A stretch of 64,000 nucleotides of DNA from the NCBI GenBank assembly GCA_903838295.1, contig CAILXX010000004.1:248001-312000 (forward strand). The letters are read 5' to 3'. Of the stretch, positions 26,730 through 37,504 are shown piece after piece. The notes under the pieces were generated by a model. The model made no database searches, was not told the DNA's origin, and worked only from the letters and a program-made list of their open reading frames with translations. The stretch comes from an uncultured Actinomycetes bacterium (lineage in GTDB: Bacteria > Actinomycetota > Actinomycetes > Nanopelagicales > Nanopelagicaceae). How positions within the stretch are numbered: position 1 is the first letter of the stretch; the number at the start of each line of letters is the position of its first letter. Both the position numbers and the translations under genes were made by a program.

Positions 26730-27749
26730 ATGACAACTCATACCGCAACTCAATTAACATCACCGCACGACCTCCTAGCCGCAGTACCTTTTATGGTTGG
26801 GTACCATCCCGCCAATTCATTGGTAGTAATCGCGCTACGCGATGGACAAGTATCAATGGCGATGCGAGTGGACTTCCCTTCTCTCGACATCGCTTCGGAT
26901 ATAGCCATAACAGTGGCTTCACATTTGACCAGGGAGGGCGCCGAATCTGTGATTGTTGTGGGATATCTTCCTGATACAAATGTAGAGATTGATCCACTTC
27001 TCTTTGTTCGGCAAGGAATCGAATCACGTGGAATTTCAATCAAGGAGTCGATAGTTGTCAAGGCTGGTCGTTTTAGATCAACAATGTGCATCGATCTCAA
27101 TTGCTGCCCCCTTGAAGGCACATTGGTTCCACCGTTAAGTGATTCTCGGATCACGGCAGAGCGCGTTGCTTCGGGCAAGCCATTGCCGTATTTAGATTTA
27201 GATCAGATGCGTGCGTCAATCGCATCGACTTTGCCGGATAAAGATTTAACGAGGGCTCTTAAAAAAATATTCGAAATTGATTATGACGTGGATTGTGTGC
27301 TCGATCTACAACGTGAAGGAGCGCATGCTGTAGATAAATTAATTACTGAATTTGAGAAGAGTGGAATCAGCAAGGACTATCAGTTGATCGCGCTAGTTCT
27401 GACCCGTCTCTTGGACCTACAAGTAAGGGACTATGCCATGGGCATGACGACTGTTGAAAATAGCAAGATGATCTGGGATATGTGGCGTTGGTTATTGCGA
27501 ATCGCTCCCCGTGGGTATGTTGCACCAGTCGCTACCGTCTTTGCTGCCTCTTCATACGAACAGGGCGAAGGAGCACTTGCCCAGCGAGCCCTTGATCGCG
27601 CTTTTGAGGATGATCCTAAATATCAGATGGCAAAACTTTTGCGCCGAACTTTTACAGCGGGCTGGCCACCATCAGCTTTTACTGAGATGAGGGCAGATCT
27701 GCATCCAAAGATTTGTGCGGCACTTTTTACCACTCCGGCATCCGAGTAG
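26730..27749 (+). CDS. DUF4192-domain protein
   Basis: 339-residue protein of the actinobacterial DUF4192 family. The typical opening is present: SPHDLLAAVPFMVGYHPANS, followed by VVIALRDG and a region with valine-rich strands (ESVIVVGYLPD). The C-terminal third looks helical and repeat-like. The function is unknown in this family. It appears cytoplasmic, with no signal or membrane helix. A 188-base leader region for leuA follows. Confidence 0.88.
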   Translation: MTTHTATQLTSPHDLLAAVPFMVGYHPANSLVVIALRDGQVSMAMRVDFPSLDIASDIAITVASHLTREGAESVIVVGYLPDTNVEIDPLLFVRQGIESRGISIKESIVVKAGRFRSTMCIDLNCCPLEGTLVPPLSDSRITAERVASGKPLPYLDLDQMRASIASTLPDKDLTRALKKIFEIDYDVDCVLDLQREGAHAVDKLITEFEKSGISKDYQLIALVLTRLLDLQVRDYAMGMTTVENSKMIWDMWRWLLRIAPRGYVAPVATVFAASSYEQGEGALAQRALDRAFEDDPKYQMAKLLRRTFTAGWPPSAFTEMRADLHPKICAALFTTPASE

Positions 27750-27816
27750 AAGTCACTCCAACTCGTGCTGATTCGGGCTTGTTGCCGCTGATCACAGCCT
27801 CTAGTAACCTAGGGAC

Positions 27817-27864
27817 ATGAATTCACGCAGCCTCCTCCTTCGCTGCCGCGGCGGGGCCAACTAA
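27817..27864 (+). CDS. leuA leader peptide (leucine attenuator)
   Basis: A 15-codon frame reads MNSRSLLLRCRGGAN and ends at TAA 27862-27864. Three consecutive leucine codons (CTC CTC CTT) sit at positions 6-8. AGGGAC precedes the ATG. A short peptide rich in the pathway's product, followed by competing hairpins and then leuA, is the pattern of ribosome-mediated attenuation. Leucyl-tRNA shortage would stall the ribosome at the leucine run and favour expression of leuA. Confidence 0.85.
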   Translation: MNSRSLLLRCRGGAN

Positions 27865-27910
27865 CCGGTCCCCCTGTCGCGGGGTTTGGTGTTGCCGGTT
27901 AACCACCAAA
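27853..27910 (+). promoter_or_regulatory. Attenuator region with competing hairpins before leuA
   Basis: Three stems share bases. GGGGCC (27853-27858) can pair with GGTCCCC (27867-27873); CCCC (27871-27874) with GGGG (27881-27884); and TTTGGTG (27885-27891) with CACCAAA (27904-27910). The first overlaps the end of the leader frame, so a translating ribosome decides which forms. No long T-run follows the last stem, so control could also be by other means. The leuA ribosome binding site AAGGAG is downstream. Confidence 0.65.
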
Positions 27911-27935
27911 AATCCGCGAAATAAATAAGGAGTAA

Positions 27936-29663
<1,728 letters not shown>

Positions 29664-29682
29664 TCGGCGATACCGTGGGGCG

Positions 29683-30426
29683 GTGTCCGTCTATCGTGAT
29701 CAAGCAATCGTGTTGCGTACCCAAAAATTGGGTGAAGCAGATCGGATTATTACGCTCTTCACGCGTGAACACGGTCGAATAAAGGCTGTCGCAAAAGGTG
29801 TGCGTCGAACCAAATCCAGGTGGGGTGCGCGCTTGGAGCCCGGATCACATGTCGACCTTCAACTGTATTCTGGACGAACATTCGATACCGTCACGCAAGC
29901 AGTCAGTATCGAAAACTTTGGTGATGCGCTCTCCTTGGATTATCAACGCTGGACCGTTGCCTGTGCAATTTTGGAAGCTGCAGAACGCTTCGTTTCGCAA
30001 GAGCACGAACCAGCACTGCAACAATACCTATTGGTAGTTGGTGCACTTAAGGCTCTGGCACATGAAACGTATGACCCTTCATTAATATTGGATGCTTATT
30101 TATTGAGGTCCCTTGCGGTTGCCGGATATGCACCATCTTTAACCAATTGTTCCCGTTGCGACGCACCCGGTCCCCATAAGTTCTTTTCGTTGGTCGGAGG
30201 CGGAAGTGTCTGCGCAGCGTGTAAACCAAGTGCGGCTCCGACGCCGCATCCAGAAACTTTGGAGCTTATGCAGGCGCTATTGAGCGGGGATTGGGCGCCA
30301 GCCACAGTTTCCGAGCCAAGATATCGGCGTGAAGCTTCAGGGTTGATTGCGGCATATTTGCAGTGGCATCTCGAGCGAGGATTGCGTAGTTTGCCATTAG
30401 TTGAGCGAAATGCTGAGAGAATTTGA
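29683..30426 (+). CDS. recO: DNA repair protein RecO
   Basis: Helps load RecA at gaps in the RecFOR pathway. The 247 residues show an N-terminal OB fold ([20 protein letters not shown]), a helical middle and a four-cysteine zinc site (CSRC then CAAC, about 166-191). GTG 29683 is the start that gives the family N-terminus; it is 20 bases after leuA. The uppS gene follows at once, an order common in actinobacteria. Confidence 0.94.
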   Translation: MSVYRDQAIVLRTQKLGEADRIITLFTREHGRIKAVAKGVRRTKSRWGARLEPGSHVDLQLYSGRTFDTVTQAVSIENFGDALSLDYQRWTVACAILEAAERFVSQEHEPALQQYLLVVGALKALAHETYDPSLILDAYLLRSLAVAGYAPSLTNCSRCDAPGPHKFFSLVGGGSVCAACKPSAAPTPHPETLELMQALLSGDWAPATVSEPRYRREASGLIAAYLQWHLERGLRSLPLVERNAERI

Positions 30427-30428
30427 TC

Positions 30429-31154
30429 GTGAGCATCCCTAAACCGCCAAAGGTTTCTGACGTCCCACACCATGTTGCAATTGTTATGGATGGAAATGGG
30501 CGTTGGGCTAAGAAGCGAGGGCTACCTCGTACCGCTGGGCATGAAGCAGGAGAGAAGGCGCTACTTGACGTTGTGCACGGTGCGATTCAAATTGGCGTTA
30601 AAGAGCTGAGTGCGTATGCATTTTCTACAGAGAATTGGCGACGTAGTCCAGATGAAGTGAAATTTCTGATGGGGTTTAACCGCGATGTTTTGCGACGCCG
30701 GCGCGATGAAATGAATGATCTGGGAGTCCGTATTAGGTGGGTTGGCAAGACGGGTCGACTCTGGAAATCGGTTATTTCAGAGCTACAAGAGGCTGAAGAG
30801 TTAACCAAGAAGAACAAGATTTTAACTCTGAATATGTGCGTAAATTATGGGGGACGACCAGAGATTGTTGATGCTATCCAAAGAATTTCGGCAGACGTGG
30901 CAAAGAGAAAGCTGAAGGTTGAAGCAATAACCGAAAAGACCGTGGCTAAATATTTATACAATCCACAGATGAGTGATGTCGACCTATTCTTGCGGACATC
31001 GGGCGAGCAGCGAACATCCAATTTTCTGCCCTGGCAATCGGTGTATGCAGAAATGGTTTTTATGGATGTACTCTGGCCTGATGTAGATCGCACAACTTTA
31101 TGGGAAGCAGTTAAAATTTATTCAGAACGGGAGCGAAGATTTGGCAAAGCCTAA
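30429..31154 (+). CDS. uppS: Polyprenyl (undecaprenyl/decaprenyl) diphosphate synthase
   Basis: cis-Prenyltransferase that builds the lipid carrier for cell-wall synthesis. About 241 residues with the catalytic block [20 protein letters not shown] (catalytic Asp of MDGNGRW), [13 protein letters not shown] and the C-terminal [19 protein letters not shown] 30429 has GAGAG at a better distance than TTG 30423, which overlaps the recO stop. The product chain length cannot be read from the sequence. It ends within the next gene's first codons. Confidence 0.94.
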   Translation: MSIPKPPKVSDVPHHVAIVMDGNGRWAKKRGLPRTAGHEAGEKALLDVVHGAIQIGVKELSAYAFSTENWRRSPDEVKFLMGFNRDVLRRRRDEMNDLGVRIRWVGKTGRLWKSVISELQEAEELTKKNKILTLNMCVNYGGRPEIVDAIQRISADVAKRKLKVEAITEKTVAKYLYNPQMSDVDLFLRTSGEQRTSNFLPWQSVYAEMVFMDVLWPDVDRTTLWEAVKIYSERERRFGKA

Positions 31155-32217
31155 GGACCAATCTCGACGAGATTTTTTTAAATTTGCAGCAGGTGCGCTC
31201 GTCATTGGTGGAGGTGTGTTCTTCGCCGGAACCCTTGGTCATACCCGGATCATAAAACAGATCCAAAAGGTTGCTCAAAAATTGCCTAAGGTATTTAAGC
31301 GGCTTCCACCGCTCCCAGTTGATCCTGCCGTGAAAATCAATGGTTTGTCACCACTGATTTCGCCAAATAAATCTTTTTTTCAAATTGATACAGGTGGCGG
31401 AGCACCAATAATTGACCCAGATACATGGACGCTCAAAATAGATGGCATGGTAAAAAATCCAATTACTGTGACGTACAAGGACCTTTTATCCCGTCCACTT
31501 TTTGAACTAGACAACACTCTCTCATGTGTTTCCAATCCTGTTGGCGGATTGTTGGTTGGTAATGCCAGGTGGATTGGCGTCCGTTTGGATGATCTAATTC
31601 GGGAAGCAATGCCTACAGCTCGCGCTGATCAGGTACTTGCTTCATCAGATGATGGGTTTGGCGCCGGCTTTCCGCTCTCTGTTTTGGATGGTCGAGATGC
31701 AATGATTGCTATCGGCATGAATGGTGAAGTACTTCCGGGCAAGCATGGCTATCCAGCGCGCTTAATAGTTCCCGGTTTGTATGGTTATGTTTCTGCAACG
31801 AAGTGGGTAACGCATATTGAATTAACCCGATTTGATATCAAGCAGGGATATTGGATTTCACAAGGTTGGTCGGCGTTAGCACCAATTAAAATGGAATCCA
31901 GGATAGATGTGCCTCAACAAGGAAGTCAGATTGCTGGCGGAAAAACCACTATAGCAGGGGTTGCATGGGCACCCGATGACGGTGTATCTGCGGTGGAAGT
32001 GCAGGTAGATAACGGCGAATGGGTGACGGCTTCGCTGGGTCCAGAATTAGCTGCAACGAGCTGGCGCCAATGGTGGCTTGAAACGGACTTCAACTCCGGA
32101 AATCATGGAGTGACCGTGAGGGCAAGAAATTCGCGAGGCGAAGTTCAAACGCAGACACCGGCAGATGTGCTTCCAAATGGTGCTCAAGGCTGGCACTCTG
32201 TCAATTTTAGTGTCTAG
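31141..32217 (+). CDS. Tat-exported molybdopterin oxidoreductase, sulfite oxidase-like
   Basis: Periplasm-side or membrane-tethered molybdoenzyme of the oxidoreductase-molybdopterin (sulfite oxidase/SorA) fold, 358 residues. A twin-arginine motif [12 protein letters not shown] (about 8-19) and hydrophobic stretch mark Tat export after cofactor folding. Cys129 in [11 protein letters not shown] is the likely molybdenum ligand, and a C-terminal dimer domain (about 255-358) has the Ig-like pattern [16 protein letters not shown] 31141 overlaps uppS by 14 bases. The substrate is unknown and no cytochrome partner is adjacent. Confidence 0.9.
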   Translation: MAKPKDQSRRDFFKFAAGALVIGGGVFFAGTLGHTRIIKQIQKVAQKLPKVFKRLPPLPVDPAVKINGLSPLISPNKSFFQIDTGGGAPIIDPDTWTLKIDGMVKNPITVTYKDLLSRPLFELDNTLSCVSNPVGGLLVGNARWIGVRLDDLIREAMPTARADQVLASSDDGFGAGFPLSVLDGRDAMIAIGMNGEVLPGKHGYPARLIVPGLYGYVSATKWVTHIELTRFDIKQGYWISQGWSALAPIKMESRIDVPQQGSQIAGGKTTIAGVAWAPDDGVSAVEVQVDNGEWVTASLGPELAATSWRQWWLETDFNSGNHGVTVRARNSRGEVQTQTPADVLPNGAQGWHSVNFSV

Positions 32218-32243
32218 TACTTTTCTTACATTAGAATGAAGTT

Positions 32244-32975
32244 ATGCATAAGGCATTATTGCTAGCAGCTCTAACATCGGTAGCAACTGCCCTGGGTGGA
32301 TTCTTAGCTGTAAAAATAAAAGATCGCACGCATATAATTTTGGGGTTAGCCGCGGGACTGATGCTAGGTTTAGTTTTCTTTGATTTAGTCCCATCGGTTT
32401 TCAATCAAAATATTACAAAATTTGGTGGCGTAAAATCCGTTGGCTTAGCGATAGTTCTCGGCTTCTTGATTCTTCATTTTTCTGAGCGTTGGTTTGCGAC
32501 GCACGAACCCGAAGACTCACATCATGATGACCACCATCATCACCATGCTGGCTGGTGGGCCGGGCTGGCAATGGTTGGGCATGTCTTCTTCGACGGACTG
32601 GGCGTAGGAGCAGCATTTAAGATTAGCAACTCACTTGGAATCGCCGTGTTCGCAGCGATTATGGTGCATGCCTTTAGCGATGGTCTAAATACAGTTGCCT
32701 TTTTAATTAGAGAAGAGAAGTGGACCAAAAAAGCTCGGTTACTACTAGCCGTAGATGGGATCGCCCGCATCAGCGGAGCTGCCGTAGGTTCCTATGTAGC
32801 TTTTGGGAATAATATGATCGCACTGTATCTGGCCCTTTTTGCTGGCTTTGTTATCTACATCGCGACTTCACACATCTTGCCCGAAGCACATTCGCGACAT
32901 CCATCGAGGTGGACACTTGGAGCAACAATCGTGGGCGTGCTTATCATGTGGCTGGTTGTGGCAAGCGGGGCATAA
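32244..32975 (+). CDS. ZIP-family metal transporter
   Basis: Inner-membrane carrier for zinc or a similar divalent metal, 243 residues with about eight hydrophobic segments. A histidine-rich cytoplasmic loop (DSHHDDHHHHHAGWW, about 91-105) and paired metal-site helices (GHVFFDGLGVGAAF and VHAFSDGLNTVAFLI) match ZIP proteins. Direction is usually inward for ZIP. No metal-dependent operator is visible in the 26 bases upstream. The gene lies between the molybdoenzyme and glyQS. Confidence 0.9.
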   Translation: MHKALLLAALTSVATALGGFLAVKIKDRTHIILGLAAGLMLGLVFFDLVPSVFNQNITKFGGVKSVGLAIVLGFLILHFSERWFATHEPEDSHHDDHHHHHAGWWAGLAMVGHVFFDGLGVGAAFKISNSLGIAVFAAIMVHAFSDGLNTVAFLIREEKWTKKARLLLAVDGIARISGAAVGSYVAFGNNMIALYLALFAGFVIYIATSHILPEAHSRHPSRWTLGATIVGVLIMWLVVASGA

Positions 32976-33056
32976 GCGCATCACCAGCAGGGTAAACTTT
33001 GATCTCTTGCGACCCGCAAGGAAAGCCGACAGCCAGCCGGACCTAAGGAGAAAAAG

Positions 33057-34436
33057 ATGGCCGCAGATCGTTTAGAAACAATAGTTAGTCTCGCCAAACG
33101 CAGGGGCTTTGTCTACCCAAGTTCAGAAATTTATGGCGGATTGCGCGCGGCATGGGATTACGGCCCGCTAGGCGTCGAACTTAAGAACAATGTAAAGCGT
33201 CAGTGGTGGAAATCAATGGTGCAAGGTCGTGAAGATGTTGTCGGCCTGGACTCATCTGTCATCTTGGCGCCAGAGGTTTGGCAAGCTTCAGGCCATATCG
33301 AAACTTTCTCAGATCCGCTTACAGAATGCACTTCGTGCCATAAGCGATATCGTGCTGATCATCTCGAGGAGGCATTTGAGGCTAAGCACAATCGCAAGCC
33401 ATCGTCGATGGAAGAGATCGGTTGCCCCAATTGTGGAAATAAGGGCCAATTCACTGTTCCGCGCCAGTTCTCTGGCTTGCTGAAGACTTTTCTTGGTGCC
33501 GTTGAAGATGAATCCGGTCTTGCATATTTGCGCCCAGAGACAGCCCAAGGAATCTTTATTAATTTTGAGAATGTCGCGACGACATCTCGCAAGAAGCCGC
33601 CATTTGGAATTGGGCAGATTGGAAAATCTTTTCGTAACGAAATCACGCCAGGTAATTTCATTTTCCGCACACGTGAATTTGAGCAGATGGAAATGGAATA
33701 CTTTGTCATTCCAGGTACTGATGAAGAATGGCACCAATATTGGATCGACACCCGCCTATCTTGGTATACAGATTTGGGAATCAATCCAGATCGCCTTCGC
33801 CTCTTTGAGCACCCTAAAGAGAAGTTGTCACATTATTCAAAGCGCACGGTGGATATCGAATACAAATTTGAATTTAACGGAACTGAGTGGGGAGAACTAG
33901 AAGGTATTGCTTCCCGTACCGATTTCGACCTCAAGGCTCACAGCGCTGCATCTGGAAAAGATCTATCGTGGTTTGATCAAGAGAAGAACGAACGGTGGAC
34001 GCCATTTGTTATAGAACCCGCAGCCGGCGTTGATCGTTGCACTCTGACATTCATGATGGATGCTTTCACGGAAGATGAAGCACCTAATTCCAAGGGCGAG
34101 ATGGAGAAGCGTGCGGTAATGAAGCTTGATTATCGACTTTCTCCCATCAAGGTAGCAGTCTTGCCGCTATCTCGTAATGCTGATCTTTCACCAAAAGCCC
34201 GGGACCTAGCAGCCGAACTTCGAAAGAATTGGTCTGTCGATTTTGATGATGCAGGTGCCATTGGCCGTCGTTATCGTCGTCAAGACGAAGTTGGAACTCC
34301 TTATTGCATCACCATTGACTTCGAAACACTTGATGACAACGCGGTTACGATTCGTGAACGCGATTCAATGGCGCAAGAGCGTATTGGAATTGACCAAGTT
34401 CAGGCGTGGTTAGCACCACGTTTACTTGGCGCATAG
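33057..34436 (+). CDS. glyQS: Glycyl-tRNA synthetase, dimeric class II type
   Basis: Charges tRNA-Gly. The 459 residues are the single-chain alpha2 form typical of actinobacteria. Visible parts are the start [21 protein letters not shown], a zinc-type insert (CTSC and CPNC), motif 2 region [21 protein letters not shown], motif 3 in the glycine-rich [14 protein letters not shown] and a C-terminal anticodon-binding domain. AAGGAG lies just before ATG 33057. The 81-base gap upstream shows a small CTTGCG/CGCAAG hairpin but no T-box. Confidence 0.97.
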   Translation: MAADRLETIVSLAKRRGFVYPSSEIYGGLRAAWDYGPLGVELKNNVKRQWWKSMVQGREDVVGLDSSVILAPEVWQASGHIETFSDPLTECTSCHKRYRADHLEEAFEAKHNRKPSSMEEIGCPNCGNKGQFTVPRQFSGLLKTFLGAVEDESGLAYLRPETAQGIFINFENVATTSRKKPPFGIGQIGKSFRNEITPGNFIFRTREFEQMEMEYFVIPGTDEEWHQYWIDTRLSWYTDLGINPDRLRLFEHPKEKLSHYSKRTVDIEYKFEFNGTEWGELEGIASRTDFDLKAHSAASGKDLSWFDQEKNERWTPFVIEPAAGVDRCTLTFMMDAFTEDEAPNSKGEMEKRAVMKLDYRLSPIKVAVLPLSRNADLSPKARDLAAELRKNWSVDFDDAGAIGRRYRRQDEVGTPYCITIDFETLDDNAVTIRERDSMAQERIGIDQVQAWLAPRLLGA

Positions 34437-34447
34437 GAATTTAATTT

Positions 34448-35614
34448 ATGATCACTAAGGCCGCTCCACTGCGACTGCCCATTGCTAATGGACAGTTTGC
34501 GAACAATGAAGTGGTCTTAGAGACTCCAGTCGTCTTGGCCCCCATGGCAGGAATTACAAATTCTGCTTTTAGAACGCTTTGTCGCGAACAAGGTGCTGGA
34601 CTCTTTGTTTCAGAGATGGTGACGGCGCGTGCGCTCATTGAGCGCCATCCAGAAACGATGCGATTGATCACGCCCGGTAAAGGTGAGACACCACGCTCTG
34701 TTCAGTTGTATGCAGTAGACCCAATCGTTGTAGGCCAAGCTATTGCTCTCTTGGCATCTGAAAATCTCGCCGACCATATTGACCTCAACTTCGGTTGTCC
34801 GGTTCCCAAAGTAACCAGAAGAGGGGGAGGAGCAGCGCTTCCTTTTAAGCGCAAACTCTTTAGCGCGATCGTGGCATCTGCAGTGAAGGCTGCAACGCCA
34901 TATGGAATCCCTGTAACCGTAAAGATGCGAATCGGAATCGATGCAGAACATCACACATATTTAGAAGCTGCAAAATCTGCTGCTGATCAAGGAGTTGCGT
35001 GGGTCGCCCTTCATGCACGTACTGCAGGGCAAATGTATGAAGGTAAAGCTGACTGGTCTAGAATTGCCCAACTCGTTGAATATATGGCACCTACTGGTGT
35101 TCCTGTCTTAGGAAATGGTGATATTTGGTCAGGGTCTGACGGTGTTCGGATGGTTGAAGAGACCGGTTGTGCTGGAGTTGTCGTAGGTCGTGGCTGTCTT
35201 GGACGACCCTGGCTCTTTGCAGAATTAGCCGCTGCATTCAATGGTGAACCTAATCCAGATCTTCCAGATCTTTTTCATGTGCGATCCGTTATGTATCGCC
35301 ATGGTGAGTTGTTAGTCGACTTCTTCGAGAGTGAAGGCCGGGCTATGCGTGATTTACGTAAGCATATGGCCTGGTATCTCAAAGGGTTTTCTGTTCCCCG
35401 GGAATTGCGCGCAAATTTTGGAATGGTTTCTTCTCTGAGCGAGCTTCAACATTTGCTAAATCAGCTTGAAAATCAGCCGTATCCAACGGAGATCGCCGAG
35501 GCTCCACGCGGTCGGCGTAGCCACGGACGAGCAGTACATCTACCTGACGGCTGGCTCCATGATCCCGACGAGTTTGCATCTATCACTATTGATGATGCTG
35601 TTTCTGGTGGTTGA
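34448..35614 (+). CDS. dusB: tRNA-dihydrouridine synthase (DusB type)
   Basis: FMN enzyme that reduces uridines in the D-loop of tRNA. The 388 residues begin the TIM barrel with LAPMAGITNSAFR and hold the catalytic cysteine in DLNFGCPVPKVTRRGGGAAL. The FMN phosphate site is GRGCLGRPW, and a helical tRNA-binding domain forms the last 100 residues. It is 12 bases after glyQS, and its stop overlaps the next start (TTGA), so the three genes are probably co-transcribed. Confidence 0.95.
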   Translation: MITKAAPLRLPIANGQFANNEVVLETPVVLAPMAGITNSAFRTLCREQGAGLFVSEMVTARALIERHPETMRLITPGKGETPRSVQLYAVDPIVVGQAIALLASENLADHIDLNFGCPVPKVTRRGGGAALPFKRKLFSAIVASAVKAATPYGIPVTVKMRIGIDAEHHTYLEAAKSAADQGVAWVALHARTAGQMYEGKADWSRIAQLVEYMAPTGVPVLGNGDIWSGSDGVRMVEETGCAGVVVGRGCLGRPWLFAELAAAFNGEPNPDLPDLFHVRSVMYRHGELLVDFFESEGRAMRDLRKHMAWYLKGFSVPRELRANFGMVSSLSELQHLLNQLENQPYPTEIAEAPRGRRSHGRAVHLPDGWLHDPDEFASITIDDAVSGG

Positions 35615-36243
35615 TATTGTTTTTATTTAGAATAGTTCGACGAATCATAGTTGCGATTGTGTTAGCAGTAATTGTGGTTCCGTTATATATCGCAAGCCAA
35701 ATTTGGTGGACCGCGCATCATCCATCGGTAAAAATAAGTGATGCAATAGTTGTTTTAGGTGCAGCACAAGACAATGGAATTCCTACTCCGATCTTGCAGG
35801 AACGAGTGACCCAAGCACGTCTTGCATTTGAATCTGGCCTGGCGCCACTCATTATTACTATTGGCGCGGGACAGAAAGGTGATCGATTTACTGAAGCACA
35901 AGCCAGCCACAATGAATTGGTAAAGGAGCAAATCCCTAAGAGAGCCCTAGCTACTATCGGAATCGGAACGGATACGTTGTCTAGCACGATTGCTTATACG
36001 ACGTGGATGAAGCTCAAGGGGTTGAAATCTGTGATCATCTCCACGGATCCTTATCACTGTTATCGGGCTGAAACTGAAGCAAGAGACCTTGGCATTAGTG
36101 CCACCTGCGCCCAGGCGCAAAATGGTCCTGGGAGTCTTAAGGAGACTGGTTTTCGGTACATCATTCGAGAAACTGGAGCTTATTTAGCCTACGAGACCGT
36201 TGGTCGCTTTGGAATTCACTTGAGCGACCAAATTAAGAAATAG
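35611..36243 (+). CDS. YdcF/SanA/ElyC-family membrane protein
   Basis: 210 residues: one N-terminal membrane helix (about 8-30) and a DUF218 domain with the typical opening DAIVVLGAAQDNG, GAGQKGDRFTEA and a late IISTDPYHCYRAETEAR. Relatives affect envelope integrity and vancomycin sensitivity, but the reaction is unknown. TTG 35611 overlaps dusB; TTG 35617 is an in-frame alternative. The domain is probably on the outer face of the membrane. Confidence 0.88.
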   Translation: MILFLFRIVRRIIVAIVLAVIVVPLYIASQIWWTAHHPSVKISDAIVVLGAAQDNGIPTPILQERVTQARLAFESGLAPLIITIGAGQKGDRFTEAQASHNELVKEQIPKRALATIGIGTDTLSSTIAYTTWMKLKGLKSVIISTDPYHCYRAETEARDLGISATCAQAQNGPGSLKETGFRYIIRETGAYLAYETVGRFGIHLSDQIKK

Positions 36244-36255
36244 GCTTAGGGTCTT

Positions 36256-37500
36256 ATGGTTTTACGACAAGCACACGAATCGTCAGGGTACTCGAACTCT
36301 GATCGCGACCGCTTTTTAAGCGAACCCGCAAAACGATTAGGGCGCACCGAATTTGCGCGAGATCGTGCCAGGATTATTCATTCATTCGCTCTTCGCCGCC
36401 TCGCCGCAAAAACCCAAGTGGCCGTCCCATGGCTAACGGATTTCCCACGAACCAGGCTTTCGCATTCGTTGGAATGCGCACAGGTCGGAAGAGAGCTCGG
36501 TGCTGCTTTGGGGGCCGATCCTGATTTGATGGAAGGTGCGTGCCTAGCTCACGACATCGGTCATCCACCGTTTGGTCATAACGGAGAAGATGCACTTAAT
36601 GCGGTTTCGGAGTCATGTGGTGGTTTCGAAGGTAATGCACAATCTTTTAGACTATTAGTCCGCCTTGAAGCTAAAACAGTGGACCAAGCTGGAAATTCTG
36701 TTGGACTTAATTTGACTCGAGCATCACTAGATGCTGCTACTAAATACCCTTGGCCGCGCGCCATCAACTCGCGCAAATTCGGTGTATACGACGATGACCT
36801 AAAAATATTTAATTGGGTTCGATTAGGTGCTCCAGAAGGAATGAAATCTATGGAAGCCCAGATCATGGATTGGTCTGATGATGTTGCTTATAGCGTTCAT
36901 GATCTTGAAGATTCACTTGTTACTGGTCAAGTAAAGTTAGAACACTTGGCTGAGGACTTACCAGCCATTTTTGAAGTTGCAAAAAATTCTGCTATGGAAG
37001 ATATGACAGAAGTGGAAGCTCACCAAGCGCTTAAAGATTTACAGTCACTTTCTTGCTGGCCGACAAATTACGACGGCTCTCACCGCCACTTAGCAAGGCT
37101 GAAAGACTTGGCCTCGCAATTAGTCGGAAGATTTGCCCTGGCTGCAGAAAAAGCAACTCGAGAAGAGTTTGGCGATGGAGACCTGACTCGATATTGCGCA
37201 AGTTTGATAGTGCCACGTGAGCAAAGAATTGAAGTTGCTATTCTTAAATCAATCGCGACTTTTTATGTGATAAATGCGAGTTCGTCGGTTGAGCGCTATG
37301 CCGATCAGCAGATAGTGATCAAAGAGCTAGTGGAAATGGTTTTAGCCGGAGCTCCAGCGACCTTGGAGTCATTCTTCCAAGAGGATTGGCGACAGGCTAC
37401 GAACGATTCCCAGAAATTACGCGTAGTAATAGACCAGGTTGCTTCACTCACCGATCCTGGGGCTTACACGCTACATACCAAACTCAATTCATTAAGATAA
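36256..37500 (+). CDS. dgt: dGTPase / HD-domain triphosphohydrolase
   Basis: Splits dGTP or other dNTPs to the nucleoside and triphosphate. The 414 residues show the family metal site: RLSHSLECAQVGREL, then the HD motif LAHDIGHPPFGHNGEDAL and a later DWSDDVAYSVHDLED. In many actinobacteria dgt precedes dnaG, as here with four bases between them. Substrate preference among dNTPs is not evident. Confidence 0.93.
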   Translation: MVLRQAHESSGYSNSDRDRFLSEPAKRLGRTEFARDRARIIHSFALRRLAAKTQVAVPWLTDFPRTRLSHSLECAQVGRELGAALGADPDLMEGACLAHDIGHPPFGHNGEDALNAVSESCGGFEGNAQSFRLLVRLEAKTVDQAGNSVGLNLTRASLDAATKYPWPRAINSRKFGVYDDDLKIFNWVRLGAPEGMKSMEAQIMDWSDDVAYSVHDLEDSLVTGQVKLEHLAEDLPAIFEVAKNSAMEDMTEVEAHQALKDLQSLSCWPTNYDGSHRHLARLKDLASQLVGRFALAAEKATREEFGDGDLTRYCASLIVPREQRIEVAILKSIATFYVINASSSVERYADQQIVIKELVEMVLAGAPATLESFFQEDWRQATNDSQKLRVVIDQVASLTDPGAYTLHTKLNSLR

Positions 37501-37504
37501 CCCC

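Noticed and set aside
32976-33056. T-box leader before glyQS
   Set aside because: Only 81 bases lie upstream, with one small hairpin and no T-box sequence or room for a specifier stem.
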